Shown here piece after piece: positions 6,533-14,398 of a stretch of 64,000 nucleotides of DNA. The notes under the pieces are model-generated. The model was not told where the DNA came from and did no database searches. It saw only the letters and a program-made list of their open reading frames with translations. Source of the DNA: a virus; IMG/VR virus record IMGVR_UViG_3300028837_001398, positions 1 to 64,000 of that record, one strand, 5' to 3'. The stretch's first letter is position 1; each line of letters starts with the position of its first letter. The position numbers and the translations under genes are program-made.

Positions 6533-7216
6533 ATGCCAGGGAAGGAACGAGAACCGGAAAGCGACTTTGGGCGTCTGCTTCGAGCCTTACGACGGCAGCA
6601 ACGCCCGAGGCTTGCCCAGGATGGCATGGCGAAGCGCCTCGGCGTCAGCGCGGCAATGTATGGCCGGTATGAGCGGGGCTATATTGATCCGCCACCCGAA
6701 ACCGTTGAGGCTATGGCAACAGCATTCGGGGCAGACCCCGCCGAATGGCTCCGTGCCGCAGGATACGAGCCAGTTGGCCCCGTCGAGGTAAGCGTAGAAT
6801 CTCCGCCCGCCGACTTGCAGTCCGCCGAGTTACCCATTGTTGGAATCCTGCGAGGCGCGGTCGTCTACGCGCCGCGGGCAGGGATGCAGCACATATCAAT
6901 CACCATGCAGGGGGGTTACGTGAGAGGAATCGAAGGCGTGATCCGGGTTGAGGGCGCCGCTTCGATTCCCTTCTTGTTGCCCGGCGACATCCTGCTGGTT
7001 CGGTCGGCGGCGGGGGACGAATCCGAAGGGACGCTCGTCGTGGCACGGAAGGGAAAGAGGCGACTGCTAGGCTATCTCGCAAGGACTGGGAAGGGCATGG
7101 AACTGGAGGGCATCGGATCGCTCGCCGCGAGTGACGCGACTGGCATCGACAGGCTCGAGTATGTGGTGTGTGGACTGTGGCGCGCGGAGGAGGTCATAGG
7201 GAAGGTCCGGCCGTAG
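6533..7216 (+). CDS. CI-like repressor (XRE helix-turn-helix plus S24-like C-terminal domain)
   Basis: A 227-residue phage repressor. The N-terminal helix-turn-helix spans about residues 12-62 (R-L-L-R-A-L-R-R ... M-A-K-R-L-G-V-S-A-A-M-Y-G-R-Y-E-R-G). A linker leads to a C-terminal domain from about 95 that resembles the LexA/S24 fold (LLPGDILLVRS at about 148-158). The Ser and Lys catalytic residues of S24 autoproteases are not obvious at the usual spacing, so self-cleavage is uncertain. It is divergent from the Cro-like gene across an operator-rich interval. It should hold the prophage silent by blocking the leftward promoter. Confidence 0.88.
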   Translation: MPGKEREPESDFGRLLRALRRQQRPRLAQDGMAKRLGVSAAMYGRYERGYIDPPPETVEAMATAFGADPAEWLRAAGYEPVGPVEVSVESPPADLQSAELPIVGILRGAVVYAPRAGMQHISITMQGGYVRGIEGVIRVEGAASIPFLLPGDILLVRSAAGDESEGTLVVARKGKRRLLGYLARTGKGMELEGIGSLAASDATGIDRLEYVVCGLWRAEEVIGKVRP

Positions 7217-7253
7217 CCTCATCGGAGAGTTGGCGACTGATAGGAGCGCTTCG

Positions 7254-7505
7254 ATGGCCGAGATCGGATGTGCCGGCTGTCTCGTCTATATGTTAGTCGC
7301 AATAGCGCTGGCTGTTCCCATAGCCATCATCATTGTTGTGATGCAGGGAGTGGCGCGCAGGCGGGCGTGGGCCATTCTTCGGGGGCGGCAGGCCACGCGC
7401 GCCGAGATCAAACGGACGATATCGGAATTGAGTAGCGCCCAGGATAGCGAATCCAAGGAACTTGTCCGCCGCCTCATGGACCTGCTGCAGGGGGAGGATA
7501 AGTAG
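7254..7505 (+). CDS. Small membrane protein in the lysogeny operon
   Basis: An 83-residue protein; the ATG at 7254 is chosen because AGGAG lies about 8 nt upstream. A long hydrophobic segment (about residues 8-34, LVYMLVAIALAVPIAIIIVV) is followed by a basic, helical cytoplasmic tail. It is co-oriented with the repressor and likely expressed in the lysogen. Such small membrane proteins often block superinfection, but no specific family was recognised. Confidence 0.65.
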   Translation: MAEIGCAGCLVYMLVAIALAVPIAIIIVVMQGVARRRAWAILRGRQATRAEIKRTISELSSAQDSESKELVRRLMDLLQGEDK

Positions 7506-7571
7506 ACGCCCGCGAAGTAGCTTGCTTCGCCGAACAGGACCCGCGCCAAATACTCCGAAGGAGGACGTACG

Positions 7572-9203
7572 ATGTGCCGCCTGCTCACGATTCTGATGGT
7601 GCTGGGTATCCTTGCTGGGTTTCCGCTGAGCGCTGGCGCCGAACCTGTCGCATTGGACCTCGTCAGTTTTTTCGACACGCCATCGGCCACATACAGCATA
7701 GTGTCGGATGGCGACTATGCCTACGCAGTGCGCTATGGGGACGGATGCTCGCCCGGCTTTGAGCCAGGCCTGCTGATCCTCGATATCTCGAATCCGTCGG
7801 CACCCGCGCAGGTGGCCTTCGAGCCCACGCCGGGCTGCCCTGGACGGCTCGCCGTTGACGCGACTCATCTCTACGCGCGCCTCCATGATGCGCCCTGCGT
7901 GCCAGCAGACGGCGGCGATCTGGCAATTTATGACGTATCAACACCCGCGTCGCCCGGGCTCATTTACCTCGATGATCACGGCGTTGACATGCTGGTCACG
8001 GACCCGGAAAGCCCCGGACTGCTCTACGCTACCCGTTATGCCGCCCAGGACCTCCTCATGACGATAGATGTGTCAGATCCCGAGGCGCCGACCGTTCTCG
8101 ATTCACTGACAATACCAAATGGACTCTACCTCGTGGTTATTGCCTACCCCTACGCCTACTTGGCCGGGCCCGACTACACGCCCGGGCCAGTGGCCCCTGG
8201 GAACTCGGTGCTCCAAGTAATCGATGTGTCCGACCCTGCGGCGCTGGAACACCTCTCCACCACGACCTTCGAGGACTTCCGCTCCGCGAGCATCGCCGTC
8301 GCGGGCAGTTGGCTCTACGTCCTCGGACAGGACGAGGCACTCTACGTTCTCGACGTATCCGACCCCGCGAACCCGACCCCGGTTTCCTTCTGCGAGACCG
8401 CTGGCGGGAGCCTAGGCGTGCAGGTCCACCACGGCTACCTGCAGCTCGGCCATGACTACGCGCTCGTGAGCCTCAACTGCGATGGGCTTTGGGTAGTCGA
8501 CATCCTCGACGCATACAATCCCGCGGTCGCGGCCTACTATGAGAGCGCGCCCGCCTGGATCGGCAGCACCGCGCTGGTAGATACATATCTCTGCGCAAGC
8601 GGCGAGGGCGGCGTGTCCGTCTTGCGTGCCATCCCTCTTTTCGACGACATGCGCTGGGGCGACTGGGGCGTGGCGGCTGTCCACGCCTGCGCGGACGCGG
8701 GCATCGTCGCGGGGTACGGTGAACGGACCTATGCACCCTCCATCCCGGTCACCCGCGACCAGATGGCGGTGTACGTCTCCCGGGCTCTGGCGGGCGGCGA
8801 CGGAAATGTCCCCGCGCCCGGGGGTGATCCGACCTTCTCCGATGTGCCAGAGGGGCGGTGGGGATACCGCCACATCGAATATGCGGTTGCTGCGGGCGTG
8901 GTCCAGGGCTACCCGGGTGGCATGTACTTGCCGGAACTGCCGGTGACACGTGACCAGATGGCCGTCTACGTCGCCCGCGCTGTCGTCGATCCGACGGGCG
9001 AGGATGGCCTCGCAAGCTACATCCCCCCGGCCGAGGCGAACTTCTCCGACGTGCCAGAGGGCTCCTGGGCATTCAGCCACGTGGAATACTGCGCCGAACA
9101 TGGGATCGTGCAGGGCTACCTCGACGGGACCTACCAGCCGGGCGCGGTCGTAACGCGCGACCAGATGGCGGTCTACATCGCCAGGGCCTTCGGGTTGCAG
9201 TGA
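7572..9203 (+). CDS. Secreted LVIVD-repeat beta-propeller protein with three S-layer homology repeats
   Basis: A 543-residue exported protein with a clear AAGGAGG ribosome site. Residues 1-23 form a signal peptide. Residues 25-355 contain repeated blades with the pattern L-x-V-x-D-V-S-D-P-x-x-P (LVIVD type). Three SLH-like repeats follow (starting about 360, 420 and 485), each with a FSDVPEG-like opening (weaker in the first), a G-I-V-x-G-Y segment and T-R-D-Q-M-A-V-Y. SLH repeats bind secondary cell-wall polymers or the equivalent layer, so the protein should sit on the lysogen surface. Its place between repressor and integrase marks it as lysogenic-conversion cargo. The exact function of the propeller is unknown. 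Confidence 0.88.
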   Translation: MCRLLTILMVLGILAGFPLSAGAEPVALDLVSFFDTPSATYSIVSDGDYAYAVRYGDGCSPGFEPGLLILDISNPSAPAQVAFEPTPGCPGRLAVDATHLYARLHDAPCVPADGGDLAIYDVSTPASPGLIYLDDHGVDMLVTDPESPGLLYATRYAAQDLLMTIDVSDPEAPTVLDSLTIPNGLYLVVIAYPYAYLAGPDYTPGPVAPGNSVLQVIDVSDPAALEHLSTTTFEDFRSASIAVAGSWLYVLGQDEALYVLDVSDPANPTPVSFCETAGGSLGVQVHHGYLQLGHDYALVSLNCDGLWVVDILDAYNPAVAAYYESAPAWIGSTALVDTYLCASGEGGVSVLRAIPLFDDMRWGDWGVAAVHACADAGIVAGYGERTYAPSIPVTRDQMAVYVSRALAGGDGNVPAPGGDPTFSDVPEGRWGYRHIEYAVAAGVVQGYPGGMYLPELPVTRDQMAVYVARAVVDPTGEDGLASYIPPAEANFSDVPEGSWAFSHVEYCAEHGIVQGYLDGTYQPGAVVTRDQMAVYIARAFGLQ

Positions 9204-9209
9204 CGGCCA

Positions 9210-9419
9210 GTGCCCGTTGGCGACCCGGAGATCAATATCAAGGCGGGCCACGACGGCCTCTGGGCCGAGTTCGAGATCGAGCCGCCTGTCTATGTCAGTT
9301 CCGCGGACATGGATTATCACCGCTCGGAGTGTCCACGCCTGGCAGACGATGCGAAGGCCACCAGTAGGTCGAAAGCGGAGGGCTCCGGTTTCAGCCCGTG
9401 CTCCGAATGCAAGCCGTGA
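9210..9419 (+). CDS. Small zinc-binding protein (Ada-metal-binding-like CxxC end)
   Basis: A 69-residue protein starting at GTG six bases after the SLH gene. The C-terminal half has Y-H-R-S-E-C-P ... F-S-P-C-S-E-C-K-P. This is the common short phage/bacterial module in which a His-Cys pair and a CxxC bind one metal, as in the Ada-type metal-binding repeat. It lies 16 bp before the integrase start and is likely co-transcribed with it. Its role could be in recombination control, which is inferred from position only. Confidence 0.6.
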   Translation: MPVGDPEINIKAGHDGLWAEFEIEPPVYVSSADMDYHRSECPRLADDAKATSRSKAEGSGFSPCSECKP

Positions 9420-9435
9420 GGACGGCCGCGAGTCT

Positions 9436-10908
9436 GTGATTCCCGCCGTCATCTACGCGAGAGTTTCCTCCGAGCTGCAAGCCGTCCAGGGCGGCGGTCT
9501 CGAGGACCAAGTCCGGGCCTGCTGTGATCTATGCGAGCGCGAGGGCTGGGAGGTCAGGGCCACCTACCGGGACGAGGGGATCTCCGGGGCTACCGAGAAC
9601 CGCCCTGCATTTCAGCAGGCCCTGCAAGCTGTTCCGAGCGGCGGTATCCTCGTCGTCGACCGCTATGACCGGCTCAGCCGTGACGCCCGCTATCGGCTCC
9701 AGCTCGCCGACGAACTGGCCCGCCGCGGTATTGCGATTGTCTCCCCCCACGGCCGCGTCGATATCGAGAGTGCGGCAGGATTCCTCGTCTACGGCATCGA
9801 CTCCGTAGTCTCCGAACACTACCGGCGGCTCATCGGCGAACGCACGGCCAGGGCATTCCAGCGCCGGCGCAAGCAGGGCCAGCAGCACGGCGGCACGGCA
9901 CCCTACGGCTACACCTGGGGACCCGAGGGAGAGCTGATTCCACAAATGGAGCACGCCCGGGTGCTACGGCAGATCTTCGCCTGGGCACAGGAGGGCATTG
10001 GAAAATCGGCGATCGCCGGACGATTGAATAAGGCTGGAATCACGCGGCCGGACGGGAAGCAGGGACTGTGGCAGGACGCGACGATCAAAGACATCCTGCT
10101 GAATCCTGTCTACCTTGGTTTCGTCTGCCATCGCTTCCGCAAGCAGGTAAGCCAGACTGGCAAGACTGTGTGGCGCCGGCTCCCGGCGGACAAATGGGAA
10201 ATCTTCGAGGGGAGCCACCAAGCGATCATTGACCGTGACCAGTTTGAGCAGGTACAGTCGATGTTGCGCTCGCGGTCCTGGCGCGTTCCGACCAACTATG
10301 GCCACCAGTTTCTGCTGACTGGTCTGCTCCATTGCCCCCATTGCGGCGGCCGAATGCACGGCAGTCACCAGCGAATGGGATCCCGGCGCTATCCCACCTA
10401 CCGCTGCTCGACCCACATCCACTCCCGCACCTGTCGCTCCACATGTCGTGGGGCCGAGAAGTGGGAACGGGCCTTCATTGACGAACTGGAGGCGATCCTT
10501 GCTGGCGAACGGATTCTCGATCAGAGCTGGCACTATGGAAGCGCCCGGCCGAGCAGTGAGATCGAGGAGACGGAAGCCGAACTGGCCGCACTGAGTAGCC
10601 GACGCGCGGCGATCTTCGAGGCGCTCGAGACGCGGCAGTGGCCCCTGGAGGTGTTACGGCAGCGGCTGGATCGGATCGAGGGCAGGGAGGTTGAACTCAA
10701 GCGGAAGAGGGTGGAGGCGCAGGGCCAGCAGACAAATGGGAAGCCGCCGATACGGCTTCAAGGCTTGCGAGAGGTCCTGATGTCGAGGGATATCCCAGTA
10801 GCCCAGAAGCGCGCAGCATTGGCGGAAGTGGTCGAGCGCATAGACTGGAGGGAAGACGGCGGACTGGAGATCACGTTCCACGCGTTACGTCCAAACGCGA
10901 GAAGATGA
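9436..10908 (+). CDS. int: Large serine recombinase (phage integrase)
   Basis: A 490-residue site-specific recombinase. The GTG at 9436 is chosen because the resolvase domain begins right there (V-I-P-A-V-I-Y-A-R-V-S-S); the catalytic Ser lies in the RVSS motif near residue 11. The resolvase core runs to about 140, with DRYDRLSRDARY and the long helix ending E-R-T-A-R-A-F. The recombinase domain follows (G-G-T-A-P-Y-G-Y ... NPVYLG), then the zinc beta-ribbon near residue 300 (CPHCGG ... YRC ... C) and a coiled coil (about 380-440). It integrates and, with a directionality factor, excises the prophage. Its presence shows a temperate lifestyle. Confidence 0.95.
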   Translation: MIPAVIYARVSSELQAVQGGGLEDQVRACCDLCEREGWEVRATYRDEGISGATENRPAFQQALQAVPSGGILVVDRYDRLSRDARYRLQLADELARRGIAIVSPHGRVDIESAAGFLVYGIDSVVSEHYRRLIGERTARAFQRRRKQGQQHGGTAPYGYTWGPEGELIPQMEHARVLRQIFAWAQEGIGKSAIAGRLNKAGITRPDGKQGLWQDATIKDILLNPVYLGFVCHRFRKQVSQTGKTVWRRLPADKWEIFEGSHQAIIDRDQFEQVQSMLRSRSWRVPTNYGHQFLLTGLLHCPHCGGRMHGSHQRMGSRRYPTYRCSTHIHSRTCRSTCRGAEKWERAFIDELEAILAGERILDQSWHYGSARPSSEIEETEAELAALSSRRAAIFEALETRQWPLEVLRQRLDRIEGREVELKRKRVEAQGQQTNGKPPIRLQGLREVLMSRDIPVAQKRAALAEVVERIDWREDGGLEITFHALRPNARR

Positions 10909-10945
10909 CCTCCTTTCCTTCAATTCACGTAAGCTCAGAGCAAAC

Positions 10946-10956
10946 CCCACAGTGGG
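10946..10956. other. Short palindrome in the gap after the integrase (possible attP area)
   Basis: cccac-a-gtggg is a perfect short palindrome in the 89-bp gap between the integrase stop and the convergent XRE gene. Serine-integrase attP sites usually lie next to the integrase gene and carry imperfect dyads, so this gap is the most likely place. The core dinucleotide cannot be identified without the host junctions. It could instead be a weak bidirectional terminator stem. Confidence 0.25.
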
Positions 10957-10997
10957 ATTCTACCACATTGGCAGATGGAACGCAACATGAATCGGCG

Positions 10998-11192
10998 CTA
11001 TCCTTCGCCCGCTGCATCCAATTCGTCGAGCACCTTCCTGCACCTCCGGTCTGGCCCGTTCTGTCCGCGCTCCCACCGGGAGACGGAGACACCGGATGTA
11101 ACGCCGACCGCGTCGGCGAACTCCTCCTGCGACATGCCGAGGCGCTGGCGCAGTGCGCGGATGCGCTCGGGATTCCAGCGTTTCTCTCTCAT
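10998..11192 (-). CDS. Second small XRE-family regulator
   Basis: A 64-residue helix-turn-helix protein. The ATG at 11192 is chosen because GAGGAG lies about 8 nt upstream. The HTH spans about residues 9-45 (I-R-A-L-R-Q-R-L-G-M-S-Q-E-E-F-A-D-A-V-G ... S-V-S-R-W-E-R-G), and little else remains, so it is a minimal one-domain regulator. It is the last gene of the four-gene leftward operon started at 12.48 kb and is convergent with the integrase. It could control integrase or this operon. A directionality-factor role is possible but speculative. Confidence 0.8.
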   Translation of the reverse strand: MREKRWNPERIRALRQRLGMSQEEFADAVGVTSGVSVSRWERGQNGPDRRCRKVLDELDAAGEG

Positions 11193-11248
11193 TGTGGATT
11201 CTCCTCTAGCATCTGTCTCCCGCCCCAAACCTCACCCCACCACGGGAA

Positions 11249-11602
11249 TCAGTGATCATCATGGTTTGTTACATCATCGAGCCACCGGCGCAAGGTCTGG
11301 ACATCGCTGGCGGGATAAGTACGTGTACTGGCTGGCTTAGGGGTATCCGATGCTCGCTCTATCCATGCTGCCGCTCGCGCACTCGCTTCGCACAGACTCT
11401 CGTATGCCTCGCTTGGGGTAAACCCCACGCCACTGATCGTGGTGTCCTGATCCTGGACAGGCGCCTCTGTCTTTGCGCGGACGAAGTGCATGAGCGAACT
11501 GCCGTTTCGGCCCGGCATCCATCCCCAAGGGCCACGGCCTTCTTCGATGATTTGGTACTCGCCCCACTGCGCTATTCGCTCCGCACATTCCTTGCGTGTC
11601 AT
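11249..11602 (-). CDS. Hypothetical small protein of the integrase-side operon
   Basis: A 117-residue protein; the ATG at 11602 follows a GGGAGGAGCGAGGAAG ribosome site and is preferred to the longer open frame. The N-terminal half reads like a small alpha/beta fold (A-E-R-I-A-Q-W-G-E-Y-Q-I-I) with a W-G-W-M turn. A helical middle (S-E-A-Y-E-S-L-C-E-A-S-A-R-A-A-A-W-I) and a C-terminal W-L-D-D-V follow. No family recognised. Confidence 0.6.
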   Translation of the reverse strand: MTRKECAERIAQWGEYQIIEEGRGPWGWMPGRNGSSLMHFVRAKTEAPVQDQDTTISGVGFTPSEAYESLCEASARAAAWIERASDTPKPASTRTYPASDVQTLRRWLDDVTNHDDH

Positions 11603-11635
11603 CTTCCTCGCTCCTCCCGGGATCTCGCCCATTCG

Positions 11636-11890
11636 TCAGATTCTCCGCGCCCCTGACACCTGGAGGTCGTCTGGCATTCTCTCCCAGCGGTGGGCCACCA
11701 TATTCCACTGCTCGAAATGGCAGTTAGAATCGCAGCCTAGTACCGGTCTCGGCCTCCTGCCATGCCTCACCTGCGTATCCTCCCCGCAGGACCGGCATTC
11801 GTAGCAATCATAGCCATCTACCGTCGCCCACATCGCCCAGTCGTGTTCGCCATCTACTCTGCGAATGCCACCCCTCTCTTCCGTCTTCAC
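11636..11890 (-). CDS. Small Cys/Trp-rich protein, probable zinc ribbon
   Basis: An 84-residue protein starting at GTG with GGAGGAGG about 6 nt upstream. The middle has Y-E-C-R-S-C and, 20 residues later, a C-x4-C pair, spaced as in a treble-clef or ribbon zinc site. Aromatic residues flank them (A-M-W-A-T, E-Q-W-N-M-V). Function unknown. It is the second gene of the leftward operon from the 12.48-kb promoter. Confidence 0.6.
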   Translation of the reverse strand: MKTEERGGIRRVDGEHDWAMWATVDGYDCYECRSCGEDTQVRHGRRPRPVLGCDSNCHFEQWNMVAHRWERMPDDLQVSGARRI

Positions 11891-11920
11891 GGCATTCCTC
11901 CTCCGGGCTCTCGCCCTGTG

Positions 11921-12436
11921 TTATATGACTTCGCGCCAGTCCGTCCCGGTCCACGGGTCTATGCTCACGTCCGCTGGGCCGTATCGCTCATCGCCTGCCA
12001 TGCCGCGCCCCTTGTAGCCGCCCCACTCGGGCTGCCGGTGGTCGCTTACCCGAATCGTCCGTCCGTCGTCGAGGTTGAAGTACACACTCTCGCCGGGGGC
12101 TGGCCGACGATCCGGGCTGCGACGGTAGTTGATGCCTGCCTTGCGGAGGCGATTCTCGACCCAACGCGCAACCCGTCCAGTGCCTGGCCAGCTTCCCTTA
12201 CGCTCCAGATACTCAGCCCAACGTTCCTCCTCTGCGGCCTGCCTCGCCCTCACCGCCAGCCTCTCGGCCTCGCGCTCAGCCTCATATGCCTCTCGCTGCG
12301 CAGGGGTCAAGTTTGCTTCCCACTCGGCCACCGCCTTCTTCCAGCACCGGTGTGCCAACCGCTTACGCTCGATGGTATTGAGCGCCGGGTACTCCTCTTT
12401 GCGGATTGGCCTCCATTCCGGCTTTCGCGGGTACAT
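11921..12436 (-). CDS. Charged hypothetical protein, first gene of the integrase-side operon
   Basis: A 171-residue protein. The ATG at 12436 is chosen because the upstream in-frame GTG sits on the ribosome site (AGGAGAGGAGAGG). Residues 25-80 are a long, highly charged helix (W-E-A-N-L-T-P-A-Q-R-E-A-Y-E-A-E-R-E-A-E). The C-terminal part looks beta-rich (V-Y-F-N-L-D-D-G-R-T-I-R-V-S). It lies directly behind a good promoter and may be expressed early. No family recognised. Confidence 0.65.
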   Translation of the reverse strand: MYPRKPEWRPIRKEEYPALNTIERKRLAHRCWKKAVAEWEANLTPAQREAYEAEREAERLAVRARQAAEEERWAEYLERKGSWPGTGRVARWVENRLRKAGINYRRSPDRRPAPGESVYFNLDDGRTIRVSDHRQPEWGGYKGRGMAGDERYGPADVSIDPWTGTDWREVI

Positions 12437-12464
12437 CGCCTCTCCTCTCCTTAGCCTCACCTAT

Positions 12465-12492
12465 AGTATACCACGTCCTAGCATGTTGTCAA
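12465..12492 (-). promoter_or_regulatory. Leftward promoter of the integrase-side operon
   Basis: TTGACA at 12492-12487, a 16-bp spacer and TATACT at 12470-12465 with TGG directly before the -10. The expected start is near 12458, about 22 nt upstream of the ATG at 12436. The first eleven bases (TTGACAACATG) match those of the main early promoter at 6475. Confidence 0.8.
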
Positions 12493-12528
12493 TAGGCCCG
12501 GGGAAGAAAGTTTGGGGTGTTTTGGGCC

Positions 12529-12560
12529 AAAAAAGAGACCCCCGGCCGACCGGCCAGGGG
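12529..12560 (-). terminator. Rho-independent terminator of the late operon
   Basis: Read leftward, the stem CCCC-T-GGCC / GGCC-GGGG with a 4-nt GGTC loop is followed by TCTCTTTTTT. It lies 37 bp after the holin-like gene and just before the next promoter, so it closes the long late transcript and insulates the integrase-side operon. Confidence 0.85.
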
Positions 12561-12597
12561 CCTCCAGGACTCCAGAGAAGAGCCGAAACTGGCATCT

Positions 12598-12921
12598 CTA
12601 TTCAACCGAGGGCGGTGCCCGTTCCCAGGAGCCCCCAGCCAGGGCGCGCAGTGTCTGGTGCCCGCCGACTGCAAGGACACTGGCCACAAATCCAGCGAGG
12701 AACGCATCGGCCATCACGTCGGCGCCCCAGCCGCGCTCCCGCCAGAATGCCATCTGCGCGAACAACTGGCCTCCCAACAGGGCCACCAAGAGCGTCACCC
12801 GCCCTTTGGCGCCGAGGCGCTTTGCGAACTGGATAACGCCTGTTGCGAGGAGTAGGGCGAGCGTCGGGGGCCATTTCAGCGCCGCCCAGGTCAGGTTCGC
12901 TAGGTCCGTGATGTCTCCCAC
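12598..12921 (-). CDS. Holin-like membrane protein
   Basis: A 107-residue protein with three predicted membrane segments (about 16-36, 42-62 and 68-92), short loops and a charged tail. This size and topology match class I phage holins, and the gene sits at the end of a cluster with a peptidoglycan peptidase (14994-15689), close to the late terminator. Holins form the membrane lesion that releases or activates the endolysin. No sequence family could be named, so the assignment rests on topology and context. The one-pass protein at 15689-15940 is the other holin candidate. Confidence 0.6.
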   Translation of the reverse strand: MGDITDLANLTWAALKWPPTLALLLATGVIQFAKRLGAKGRVTLLVALLGGQLFAQMAFWRERGWGADVMADAFLAGFVASVLAVGGHQTLRALAGGSWERAPPSVE

Positions 12922-12931
12922 GTCATCCTCC

Positions 12932-13849
12932 TCACTCGAATGTGTAGACTCGCCCTGCGTGTTCGTGCGGCACTACGGCCACGGAGTGCCAGAGATCCGA
13001 GGCGAAGAACTCCCGGCCCTGTTGCCGCGCGGCCATGAGCGCGGGCGGAATGGTCTGTCTGGGCCTCATCATGTCCGCGCCGAGCCGCACTGGCAGCAGG
13101 ATGATGGGCACCTTCTCCGCCGAGTACCGCAGCATCTGCTGTATGTGATCATAGACGAGTGTGTCCAGCAGGGCATCGGCATACTCGAACAGGTCCATCT
13201 TCCGCGCCCGGACGTAGGGCGAGTCGTCTCCGCGGTTGCAGGCGACGACGGCGAGCACCACGTCGAGCTCGGGCTCGAGGTCCAGCAGGTCGCTGACCGG
13301 TATCGGGCGCGAGACGCCGCCGTCCACGGCCTTGCACTCGCGGCCGTTGATCGTCATCGTCACTGGCTTGTACGCGCCGGGGATCGCCGTCGTCGCGCGG
13401 ATCGCCGGAAGGAGCGGGCCCGAGGTCAGCGTCACCGTCCGCCGGAGATTCGGGACCGCGACCGGGACCGCGAACGGGTGTGCCAGCGCCTCGAAGGTAT
13501 GGACCGGCAACGTCGCCTGAAGCCATCTCTCCATAGCGTGCCCGTCATCGACCCCGACCTCTCCGAGCGTCGCTCCCGCTTGCCGACGTATCGCGCTGAG
13601 CCAAGCGATTCGCGCGACGCTCCACCAGTTCGGGCGCCAATAGTCGCTCAACTCGACATCCCTGGCAATTGCGCTCACCTCTGCGGGCTCTAGTCCAGTA
13701 GCTAGCAACGCGCACCACGGCGCGCCGCCGCTGGCAGCGGAGAACGCGGCTACGTCACTCCAGATGCCCGCCTCCTCTGCAGCCTCCGCTATCCCGGCTG
13801 CCGCCACCAGCTTGAGCCCGCCAGCGCTCGCGCAGAACCCGATCCGCAT
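12932..13849 (-). CDS. Patatin-like phospholipase
   Basis: A 305-residue hydrolase of the patatin family (Ser-Asp dyad lipid acyl hydrolases). Visible features are the oxyanion-hole loop S-A-G-G-L-K near residues 8-13, the nucleophile elbow S-A-A-S-G-G near 38-43 (a variant of G-x-S-x-G), and the catalytic D-G-G in A-V-D-G-G-V-S-R-P near 172. There is no signal peptide. Being in the lysis cluster, it could cleave membrane phospholipids at lysis, act on the host envelope, or be an effector-like cargo. The family is well supported; the role in lysis is inferred from position. Confidence 0.85.
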   Translation of the reverse strand: MRIGFCASAGGLKLVAAAGIAEAAEEAGIWSDVAAFSAASGGAPWCALLATGLEPAEVSAIARDVELSDYWRPNWWSVARIAWLSAIRRQAGATLGEVGVDDGHAMERWLQATLPVHTFEALAHPFAVPVAVPNLRRTVTLTSGPLLPAIRATTAIPGAYKPVTMTINGRECKAVDGGVSRPIPVSDLLDLEPELDVVLAVVACNRGDDSPYVRARKMDLFEYADALLDTLVYDHIQQMLRYSAEKVPIILLPVRLGADMMRPRQTIPPALMAARQQGREFFASDLWHSVAVVPHEHAGRVYTFE

Positions 13850-13850
13850 G

Positions 13851-14384
13851 TCAGAACTGCCATTTCTGGGTGAGCATCACGCTCCTGTCCGCCACTCCAG
13901 CCCGCGTCGGTGCCAGCCCGAGCGAAAGCGTTGTCTCCGCTTCACCGCCGCCCCAGGCCGCTCCGCCGCTGAATCCCCATGCCAAGTGATTCTCGTCGAT
14001 CTGTCCGTCAACCAGTCCGCCGCCGATCGCCACGAACCCGTCGCCCACGCCCGCGCGCAGGCCCAGACCAGCTTTCCAGTCCGCTTCCCGGTCCCACAGG
14101 ATGGTCGGATCCCAAATGTAGTCCAGGGAAACCTTCAGGCGTTTGCCGAACACTTTGGGTTCCGCCTTGGCCCAGTCGCCGACCGGCGTATGTGCCAGCG
14201 CCATCGTGCGCCGGTCCTGGTCGCCGACGACGCGCCACGCGGCGACGGCCTCGGTGTTCTCGATGCGCTGGGCGATACCCATGACGAGGTCCGCCGCGAA
14301 GTCTGGAACGTCCGCGGCCATCGCTGGCCCGCCCGCCGCTAGCGCGATTGCTCCGACCACAACTGCTACGATCAGTCTCTTCAT
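13851..14384 (-). CDS. Exported protein with outer-membrane-barrel-like features
   Basis: A 177-residue protein with a clear signal peptide (MKRLIVAVVVGAIALAAGG, cleavage likely after A-M-A near 23). The mature part has alternating short strands rich in Gly, Trp and Ala (for example GLGLRAGVGDGFVAIGGGL). It ends in Q-K-W-Q-F, and a terminal Phe is the hallmark used by the BAM complex on outer-membrane proteins. This suggests a small beta-barrel and a diderm host. As a phage gene beside lysis genes it may alter the envelope or block reinfection. No named family. Confidence 0.6.
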   Translation of the reverse strand: MKRLIVAVVVGAIALAAGGPAMAADVPDFAADLVMGIAQRIENTEAVAAWRVVGDQDRRTMALAHTPVGDWAKAEPKVFGKRLKVSLDYIWDPTILWDREADWKAGLGLRAGVGDGFVAIGGGLVDGQIDENHLAWGFSGGAAWGGGEAETTLSLGLAPTRAGVADRSVMLTQKWQF

Positions 14385-14398
14385 CTCTCTGTCTCCTC

